The position numbers and the translations under genes were made by a program. A stretch of 10,354 bases of DNA. Source: Nitrospirota bacterium. Its GTDB lineage: Bacteria; Nitrospirota; Thermodesulfovibrionia; Thermodesulfovibrionales; UBA6898. Shown here piece after piece: positions 5,556 through 10,354 of this stretch. The stretch lies in assembly GCA_029858145.1 (NCBI GenBank), contig JAOUFP010000061.1, positions 1-10,354 of the forward strand, read 5' to 3'. Below the pieces are notes generated by a model. That model saw only the letters and a program-made list of their open reading frames with translations, made no database searches and was not told where the DNA came from. How positions within the stretch are numbered: the first letter of the stretch is position 1; each line of letters begins with the position of its first letter.

Positions 5556-6292
5556 CTGCTATCTACAAATTGAGAGATGCCTTATCCCTAAAATATATGT
5601 ATAACACCGGATACGTTAGACCGCAAATGGCTAAAAGCTTTGAAGTAGCTCTGACTAAAGCAGGTAGTGTAAAAGAATCCGAAAAGATAAGATCACATGA
5701 TGTAGCTCTGATGTATACTACTGAAAAGACCCAATTGATCGTTGACGCTTTTTATATGACAGTTTATGACATCTATTCGTATAACGCAAATGAAGGGCGT
5801 TTTGAGAATGAAGGAGATATTTTTACCAAGGGTCTTGAGGTCTCCTTTAAAAGAAGTTTTCTGGATGGAAAACTATTATTTGATCTGAATTATGCTTATG
5901 CTACCGCTGAAAAAGAAGATGAGTCTGGAGAGAAGTCGACCTACTACCAGGGGATCCCCCATCATATTTACGCTGCCGGCTTAACGTATCAATTTACCGA
6001 TAAAATATCTTTGAATGCTAACGTTACTGGCTGGGCCAACCTCGACATGAACTACGCCAGAGCTACATCCTGGTATGAAACACCTACACACCCTGATGAC
6101 TACAATGGAGAATATTTAGCGAATTTTAATCTGAGGTTTGCGAATCTGTTAAAAAATCACCTGAACATATCACTATATGTATTAAATGCCTTTAATAACG
6201 AAGTCAGATTACAAGCCTATAACGACTGGCATACCTGGTGGAGTTATGACCGGGGAAGGTCTATAGGAATAAAAATATCCTGGAAATTTTAA
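5556..6292 (+). pseudogene. TonB-dependent receptor, 3' part (beta-barrel C-terminus)
   Basis: This is the continuation of the receptor begun at 2869. After the target duplication the frame reads AIYKLRDALSLKYMYNTGYV, the conserved barrel stretch that normally follows a PRAAxIY strand; the left half ends in VIMPRAAA, so the join is exact. It then has alternating polar/hydrophobic strands rich in Tyr, Trp and Asn, a typical FTKGLEVSFKRSF strand, a late-barrel NISLYVLNAFNNEVR, and a C-terminal …IKISWKF. The terminal Phe is the outer-membrane assembly (BAM) signal. The rejoined gene would encode about 743 residues, normal for the family. The piece has no start of its own; an apparent ATG at 5465 lies in the IS, antisense to orfA, and is an accident. 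Confidence 0.88.
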
Positions 6293-6494
6293 TTTTTCTA
6301 ATTTGTAAGTGAAACTCCCCGTGGCAAGCCACGGGGCATCTTGGCGAGGTCGCGAACCGTTTGACAAATGGTATCAACGTCAAAAGACTGAATTACCAGG
6401 CGACCTGTTGACACTATCCGATTTCGGTACGACAAAAAAAGGCAAACCACCAGTTTCGAGGAAGTCGCGAAGGCTGTTGCAAAGGTTCTGCTTC
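6293..6494. other. Intergenic stretch with possible gene remnant
   Basis: The stretch lies between the convergent receptor and two-CW genes. It holds the palindrome at 6317-6336. From 6392 to 6520 on the plus strand a start-less frame reads with protein-like composition (PVDTIRFRYDKKRQTTSFEE, then VAKAVAKVLLP) and ends in TGA inside the two-CW gene. It may be a remnant; it has no start codon or ribosome site, so I do not call a gene. Confidence 0.3.
6317..6336. repeat. Perfect GC-rich palindrome (REP-like) between convergent genes
   Basis: CCCCGTGGC and GCCACGGGG are perfectly complementary around AA, giving an 8-9 bp stem in either transcript. It lies 25 bp beyond the receptor stop. There is no T-tract on the exit side of either strand, so a classical intrinsic terminator is not supported. 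A dispersed palindromic repeat, or a 3'-end stabilising hairpin, fits better. Confidence 0.55.
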
Positions 6495-6800
6495 CTACCC
6501 GGCAGCCTTTATTGAATTGATAAACCGCTCGGTATGAACGTAATGGTTCTTTTCTTCACTGGTTACTGCTTGATAGAAGTCGCATTCAGTACAGCTTTGA
6601 TATTTTCTTGCATAAGTGCCCTGAACTTCTCCTCCGCAAAGAGTACCAGCTATCAACCAGCACGTTCTGCCTGCGTTTACTCCGCCATTGGCCCCATCAA
6701 GTTTTTCATACGCAGCAGCCGGACATACCCCCAGCTCTCTGACGTTCTTGCCAAGAGGTTCTCTGCCGCATTTCATAAACTCCCAGCAATTCTTTTTCAT
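6495..6800 (-). CDS. Two-CW domain protein (cysteine-rich, putative metal binding)
   Basis: The 101-residue protein has the layout of the small two-CW family seen mainly in Desulfobacterota and relatives. C5-W6 opens it (KKNCWEFMKCG), with C11 and C26 (VCPAAAYEKLDG). A second C47-W48 (NAGRTCWLIAGTLC) is followed by C55 and the pair C70/C73 (SCTECDFYQAV). Seven cysteines in this spacing suggest metal or cluster binding, or a redox role; the function of the family is not established, so this is inference. It has no signal peptide and should be cytoplasmic. AGGAGGT lies eight bases before the ATG. It is convergent with the receptor and is probably its own transcription unit. The end (SIKAAG) is intact. 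Confidence 0.85.
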   Translation of the reverse strand: MKKNCWEFMKCGREPLGKNVRELGVCPAAAYEKLDGANGGVNAGRTCWLIAGTLCGGEVQGTYARKYQSCTECDFYQAVTSEEKNHYVHTERFINSIKAAG

Positions 6801-6826
6801 GGCTTTTTACCTCCTACTTAATTAAA

Positions 6827-6852
6827 TGTTCGCATACCCGCTATGCCGCGTC
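6827..6852 (-). promoter_or_regulatory. Possible promoter of the two-CW gene
   Basis: On the minus strand TTGACG (complement of 6847-6852) stands 17 bases upstream of a poor -10 candidate (GAACAT). Within the spacer a short inverted repeat, GCATA/TATGC (6832-6836, 6842-6846), could be an operator. The -10 is weak, so the call is tentative. Confidence 0.3.
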
Positions 6853-6917
6853 AAGGAGGTATTTATCATTATGAAATGACCTTTATTTACAGTTTGACTG
6901 CATTGCCGATCTATCCT

Positions 6918-6941
6918 AAAAAGGGAAGAGTTCGCCCTTTT
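6918..6941 (-). terminator. Terminator-like hairpin after the secreted hypothetical protein gene
   Basis: AAAAGGG (6919-6925) and CCCTTTT (6935-6941) form a 7-bp stem with a 9-base loop. Read on the minus strand the hairpin ends in CCCTTTTT and begins 21 bases after the stop of the 165-residue gene. The A-tract/U-tract stem is what intrinsic terminators show, and it may work in both directions. The GC part is only three pairs, so efficiency is uncertain. Confidence 0.5.
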
Positions 6942-6962
6942 CGAACGAGGATACAGCACTTT

Positions 6963-7460
6963 TTATTTACTGGATGGCGCGTTCATACAGCGGATTTTCA
7001 TGTCGATAAACGCGCTCTGCCCGCTTTTGCCCGTCTCATCGATCCAGGCGTGCTGGTCCCAGCTGACAATGCAGAGCGTGGTGTCTTTTTCTATGACGTA
7101 AGACCCTGATCCGGCGCCGTCAGCCCTGTCTTGTTCATTGATTCTCCATCCCTCTCTATGAAGCTTTGAGCCTTCCTCAGCTTCAAACGAGGGGAGATTT
7201 TCGGAGTTTCCCATAAGAGCTTCCCTGCTCTTGAAGATCACCTTGCATCCGGGCACTTTCTCTCCTTCGAAGGGGCCGCTGACCAGGCCTGCTCTTATCA
7301 CGAGGCTGTCATGGGGAATTATTTTCAGCTCCTCATGGAATGCGCTGCAGATTTCCTGCAGATCACTTCCCGCAGAAGCGGAAAGGGGCAGAAAGAGCAA
7401 TAAAATGACGCCTGTTGTCAGTAAAGCCTTATACAAAAATCTGCCTAAGGGATTCATCAT
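6963..7460 (-). CDS. Secreted hypothetical protein with four cysteines
   Basis: I do not recognise this 165-residue protein. It has a clear signal peptide: basic start (MMNPLGRFLYK), hydrophobic core (12-27) and a likely cut after SASA (residue 30), so it is probably periplasmic or exported. It is not a lipoprotein, as there is no lipobox Cys. The mature part carries four cysteines (38, 72, 130, 158), enough for two disulphides, and looks like a small mixed alpha/beta domain (LVIRAGLVSGPF, CKVIFKSRE, SYVIEKDTTLCIVSWDQHAW). The start is ATG 7460 or the adjacent ATG 7457, with only a weak AAGAGA ribosome site. It lies 159 bases downstream of the ABC permease gene on the same strand, so co-transcription is possible but not required. 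A terminator-like hairpin follows. Confidence 0.75.
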   Translation of the reverse strand: MMNPLGRFLYKALLTTGVILLLFLPLSASAGSDLQEICSAFHEELKIIPHDSLVIRAGLVSGPFEGEKVPGCKVIFKSREALMGNSENLPSFEAEEGSKLHREGWRINEQDRADGAGSGSYVIEKDTTLCIVSWDQHAWIDETGKSGQSAFIDMKIRCMNAPSSK

Positions 7461-7507
7461 TTCTCTTTTTCAAACATATCGAATTTGCATGATGTTGTAA
7501 ATGCCCG

Positions 7508-7525
7508 CATTGGCATTTCTATTGT
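7508..7525. repeat. Small inverted repeat upstream of the secreted protein gene
   Basis: AATGCC and GGCATT flank six bases, about 50 bp upstream of the start of the minus-strand gene, in the region where its promoter and leader should lie. It may be an operator or a leader hairpin. A possible -35/-10 pair (TTGTAT, 17 bases, CAATAG on the minus strand) lies just upstream; both are weak. Confidence 0.3.
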
Positions 7526-7587
7526 TCAACTTTCGCCTGGTATACAATCAGCCACTGATCACGTATTTGTTATGGGTGTTTTTTTCT

Positions 7588-7610
7588 ATGAGCTATCAGC
7601 TATGAGCTTC
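7588..7610. repeat. Short tandem repeat of AGCTAT-type units
   Basis: ATGAGCTATCAGCTATGAGC consists of overlapping GAGCTAT / CAGCTAT / GAGCT units at a period of 8-9 bases. It lies between the permease stop and the next gene. Simple AGCTATC-type runs often recur in intergenic DNA of such genomes; here it has only about two and a half units. Confidence 0.35.
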
Positions 7611-7619
7611 CTTTGCTTC

Positions 7620-9248
7620 CTATGCCTCGAACTCTGAAAGCCTCTTTGCGCCGATCTTCATCGGAAGAAAAAACGCCGCTGCATTGATCGCTCCAATCAG
7701 CGCGAGACAGACGGCAATCTGTATTTTCCCTGCCAGATCAAGTCCTGCCTGCGAGACGTAAAATAGCCAGGCCTCGAGGGAGAGGGTGATTACCACGAGG
7801 CTGAACGCCAGCACCATGAAGGCCATGCCTCCGAGGCTCATAGAGACCGAGGCGATATTTGCATACCTGAACTTCGGATAGATCGCCCCCATTCCGGTGC
7901 CGAGGCCGCTTACCGAAACGCAGAGCATCAGCGCGGTCCCCACCGACACATACATCAGTCCCCCCGTCACCCTGATCGCCAGATTGGTGAAGAAAACTAC
8001 GGGCACGATAAGGAGGGTTATGGCGGTGCAGCCATAGAGGAATTTTGCCCGGAGGAATCCGGAGATATTTACCGGGGTAGTCCGTATTATCCAGAAGGCC
8101 TGTCCTTCGAGGCTTACCGCCGTATAGAGAAAACGCGCGGTGACAGCAGAGAGGACGAGGCCTGCCATGAGCATATTGACCAAAAGCATCAGCTCTTTTA
8201 TGAACGGCGTGAGCTCTGCCATCGCCTCAACAGGAACGGATTTGAAATTGTAGATGTATACCATCACGAGCGCGCCGATTATGGTCACCTGCGACCATTG
8301 ACCGGTATCCCTGAAAAAGATAAGGATGTCCTTATAGGGAAGCGCTGACTTCCTGCCGGGATAGATGCCGCTGAACAGGCCATTGCCCGGCCCCCTGCCT
8401 GAAGGCTGGAGCCTCCCGATGTTCTTTCTGAAAAGCCTCCGCCCGATTGCGGAAGAGAGAAGGAGAAAGAACGCGCAGTTGCTCAGCAGGACGAGTGAAT
8501 AAAACATGTCCGGCCCCTTTCCCCTCAGCAGCGGCAGCACAGTTTCTGTTATCCAGTAGCCCGGGAGGAGAGGGGAATCTGTATTAAAGGACATAAAGGT
8601 GCGGACAATATCTTCGGGCGTCTCGAGTGTCCGGGGCATAACTGACTTCATCGTGAAGTAGAGGAGGAGAAACAGGAGCATCCCGACACCCAGAAGTACA
8701 AGTCTCGTATGCCTTGCCGGGAAGAACTGCGTCAGCATATGGGCGATTGAGATGCCGATGCCGCCGGTCAGTATGACAAGCATGATGAAGGCGGACGATA
8801 TCGAGATGTAATAAACTGCGGATGCGTGATAGGTGACGCCGTAGGCGAGAAATACCGGCGGGATGAAGGAAAGGACCATCCACGAGGAGTTCATGACGGT
8901 TTCGAGAGATTTCAGTCTGAGGATGTCCCTGTCAGCAACTGGCTTTGTCAGGAGGAATGTGATGTCCTTCGAGAGGTAGAAAGAAGATATGGCGGTTATG
9001 ACATTGCTCAGCACCAGGAATCCAGTAAGGCCGAAGAAGGTCATCGAAAGGAGCTTCGCGGAAAGGACCTCGCCGGCAAAGTCTATCCCGCGCACAAAGG
9101 AAAGGAATTTACACGTCCCGATGTAGAGGAGTATCCAGAATACGAAGCCGATGGCGAAGAATGGGGCCCTCCTCAGCAAGACTCTCGCGTTGAGTGAATT
9201 CCTTGAGGACAGGAGCTTCGGCTTTATTAATTTAAACAGCATTTGCAT
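7620..9248 (-). CDS. Large ABC transporter permease (ABC_tran_2 / PF16949-like)
   Basis: This 542-residue protein is the inner-membrane partner of the ATPase just upstream. It is about twice the size of a DrrB-type permease and has around a dozen hydrophobic segments in two halves. The first is about residues 25-200; the second, after a cytoplasmic loop rich in Arg/Gly (about 265-305), is about 310-540. The motif YLSKDITFLLTKPVADRDIL (91-110) between early helices is typical of the PF16949-type permeases, as is the repeated positively charged coupling region FWIIRTTPVNISGFLRAKFL in the second half. The start ATG 9248 lies five bases after the ATPase stop, with GGGAG about 10 bases upstream inside that gene; ATG 9242 is also possible. 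The substrate is unknown. The operon with a transglutaminase-like protein hints at cell-envelope work. Confidence 0.85.
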   Translation of the reverse strand: MQMLFKLIKPKLLSSRNSLNARVLLRRAPFFAIGFVFWILLYIGTCKFLSFVRGIDFAGEVLSAKLLSMTFFGLTGFLVLSNVITAISSFYLSKDITFLLTKPVADRDILRLKSLETVMNSSWMVLSFIPPVFLAYGVTYHASAVYYISISSAFIMLVILTGGIGISIAHMLTQFFPARHTRLVLLGVGMLLFLLLYFTMKSVMPRTLETPEDIVRTFMSFNTDSPLLPGYWITETVLPLLRGKGPDMFYSLVLLSNCAFFLLLSSAIGRRLFRKNIGRLQPSGRGPGNGLFSGIYPGRKSALPYKDILIFFRDTGQWSQVTIIGALVMVYIYNFKSVPVEAMAELTPFIKELMLLVNMLMAGLVLSAVTARFLYTAVSLEGQAFWIIRTTPVNISGFLRAKFLYGCTAITLLIVPVVFFTNLAIRVTGGLMYVSVGTALMLCVSVSGLGTGMGAIYPKFRYANIASVSMSLGGMAFMVLAFSLVVITLSLEAWLFYVSQAGLDLAGKIQIAVCLALIGAINAAAFFLPMKIGAKRLSEFEA

Positions 9249-9253
9249 TTGCC

Positions 9254-9961
9254 TTAATCTCCCATGGACAGGAACAGGCCTTCGAGTCCGCCCTCGATAG
9301 TTCTGAATTCGTCAGCGCTTTTGATTGACGTGAGGAGGCCCTTGTTGATGAACCCGACCCTGTGGCAGACCTCCTCTGCGATATGAAGGCTGTGCGTGAC
9401 GAGAAAGACGGTTACCCCCTTTGCGCTCAGATTTCCTATGAATCCCTTCAGCATCCTTACGCCGAAGGGGTCGAGACCCATGAACGGCTCGTCTATCAGG
9501 AGCACCTCAGGGTTATGTATCAGCGCAGAAGAGAATAAAAGCCTCTGTCTCATCCCCTGCGAGAAACTTTCGATCAACTCGTCTTCGATATCCCTGATCC
9601 CGAAGACGGCGGTGAGCGTTTCGATCCTCCTGAGAGCCTCCTGCTTTTCAATGTCATAGAGCGAGGCGATGAACGTGAGGAATTCCCGCGCAGTCAGTTT
9701 TTCATAAAGGAACGCCCGGTCCGGCACATAACCCAGAATCGCTTTTGCCTTCAGCGGCTCATCGGTGATGCTGTAGCCTCCCATGTTGGCGGTCCCTTCG
9801 TCAGGCTTCAGGAGGCCCGTCATCATCCTGATCGTGGTTGTCTTTCCAGCGCCGTTCGGTCCGACGAGTCCGAAGACCTCGCCCTTTCCGACGGTGATCG
9901 AAAGGTTTTTCACCGCGTATATTCCATCGAAGGCTTTGCTTATATTGCCGAGTCCGATCAT
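9254..9961 (-). CDS. ABC transporter ATP-binding protein
   Basis: This is the cytoplasmic ATPase of the minus-strand exporter, 235 residues, the normal length for a stand-alone nucleotide-binding protein. Walker A GPNGAGKTT (34-42), signature FSQGMRQR (133-140), Walker B VLLIDEP (153-159), D-loop GLDP (162-165) and His190 are all present. The Q-loop position reads GYVPDRAFLYEKLT, with Asp (residue 81) in place of the usual Gln. Acidic replacements here also occur in CcmA-like exporter ATPases, so activity is still expected. The gene overlaps the upstream transglutaminase-like gene by ATGA (9958-9961) and is followed by the permease after five bases, so all three are probably translated as a unit. 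It lacks the long C-terminal tail of the DrrA-like ATPase at 209 and belongs to a different subgroup. Confidence 0.93.
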   Translation of the reverse strand: MIGLGNISKAFDGIYAVKNLSITVGKGEVFGLVGPNGAGKTTTIRMMTGLLKPDEGTANMGGYSITDEPLKAKAILGYVPDRAFLYEKLTAREFLTFIASLYDIEKQEALRRIETLTAVFGIRDIEDELIESFSQGMRQRLLFSSALIHNPEVLLIDEPFMGLDPFGVRMLKGFIGNLSAKGVTVFLVTHSLHIAEEVCHRVGFINKGLLTSIKSADEFRTIEGGLEGLFLSMGD

Positions 9962-10354
9962 CTGTACTCCAGACCCTCGATGCGGATCTTGTTGATAACC
10001 GGCAGGATCTGTATCTGCCGGTCAAGATCTCCGGTGACGAGCCTGATATGGGAGGCGTCTGCGGGGAACTGGCCGAGGGTCGGATCAGCTGCTATCCACT
10101 TCCCGGCATAGAACTCCGGCCACGCATGGTAATAAAAGAAACCGTCTTTGTGGGTCAGTCCAACCGCGATCTTCGCCGGTATCCCGGCGGCACGGGCGAG
10201 GGCGGTGAAAAGGGTCGTATGTTCGTTGCAGTCTCCCTTTTTCGTCCTCAGCACATCAGTGGCCACCGGCAGGGTGACTGTCGGCACCTTTTCGATGTTC
10301 ACGTATACCCATTCATGAATCAGCCGCGCAGCGGAGAGCGGGTCTTTTTCATCC
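9958..10354 (-). CDS. Transglutaminase-like (cysteine protease fold) domain protein, partial
   Basis: Only the C-terminal 131 residues lie in the window; the frame is open to the right edge, so the gene starts outside, and an internal GTG at 10302 is not the true start. The transglutaminase-like core is clear. The catalytic Cys is in KKGDCNEHTTLF, the His in YYHAWPEFY about 34 residues later, and the Asp in WIAADPTLGQFPAD a further 14 on. This is the Cys-His-Asp triad of the PF01841 superfamily, which in bacteria is mostly found in peptidases or amide-bond enzymes acting on envelope substrates. The missing N-terminal part may carry a signal peptide or membrane anchor. It overlaps the ABC ATPase start by four bases. 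The join of this enzyme with an ABC exporter suggests processing of an exported or envelope-bound substrate; that is inference. Confidence 0.88.
   Translation of the reverse strand, partial: DEKDPLSAARLIHEWVYVNIEKVPTVTLPVATDVLRTKKGDCNEHTTLFTALARAAGIPAKIAVGLTHKDGFFYYHAWPEFYAGKWIAADPTLGQFPADASHIRLVTGDLDRQIQILPVINKIRIEGLEYR

Noticed and set aside
5465..6292. A plus-strand frame starting at ATG 5465 that covers the whole 3' receptor part
   Set aside because: Its first 30 codons are the IS end and antisense orfA. It has no signal peptide of its own, and the true receptor sequence begins only after 5555.
6317..6336. Palindrome as a bidirectional intrinsic terminator
   Set aside because: No T-tract follows on either strand; kept only as a palindromic repeat.
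6309..6515. A 68-codon plus-strand frame
   Set aside because: It contains the palindrome within its first codons, has no ribosome site, runs into the two-CW gene on the other strand and resembles no protein.
6843..7109. An 88-codon plus-strand frame
   Set aside because: More than half is antisense to the secreted protein gene; it has no ribosome site at its ATG and no recognisable domain.
8826..9197. A 123-codon plus-strand frame rich in charged residues
   Set aside because: It is the antisense shadow of the permease gene; the permease reading has membrane segments and fits its operon.
1..10354. CRISPR arrays, tRNA or rRNA genes, phage genes
   Set aside because: There are no regularly spaced repeats with unique spacers, no cloverleaf or rRNA signature, and no phage structural or integrase genes. 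The only mobile element is the IS.

Overview
The window looks like chromosomal DNA of an anaerobic Gram-negative bacterium, most likely Desulfobacterota (Geobacter-like) or Nitrospirota. The reasons are an outer-membrane TonB-dependent receptor, a GEMM-I type cyclic-dinucleotide riboswitch, a seven-cysteine two-CW protein, and GC-rich export operons interspersed with palindromic repeats. This assignment is inference; no marker gene is present.

Layout: (1) 1-70 holds two adjacent GC-rich palindromes of a repeat family. (2) 209-1949 (+) is a two-gene DrrAB-type ABC exporter operon: an ATPase, then a permease with a 14-base overlap. It is preceded by a TATAAT box with two direct repeats exactly 10 bp apart just upstream. 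(3) 1950-2426 has no convincing gene but holds a strong hairpin and short repeats. (4) 2427-2864 is a regulatory leader: a promoter, a GEMM-I aptamer (c-di-GMP or cGAMP), an overlapping intrinsic terminator and a possible 78-residue ORF. (5) 2869-6292 (+) is a TonB-dependent receptor gene split by a complete IS3-family element (4368-5555, transposase on the minus strand). Removing the element and one copy of a 4-bp target duplication restores an open 743-codon frame. (6) 6293-6494 is non-coding apart from a perfect palindrome. (7) 6495-6800 (-) encodes a two-CW domain protein. (8) 6963-7460 (-) encodes an unrecognised secreted protein followed by a terminator-like hairpin. (9) 7620-10354 (-) is a tight operon read from the right edge: transglutaminase-like protein (partial), ABC ATPase, large ABC permease.

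How the parts work together: the two ABC systems are unrelated exporters on opposite strands. The most informative unit is the middle one. There, a second-messenger riboswitch with a built-in terminator appears to control a TonB-dependent outer-membrane transporter, and an apparently recent IS insertion has disabled the transporter while leaving the switch and both gene halves undamaged. The receptor region is visibly more A/T-rich than the flanking ABC operons, which suggests a different origin.
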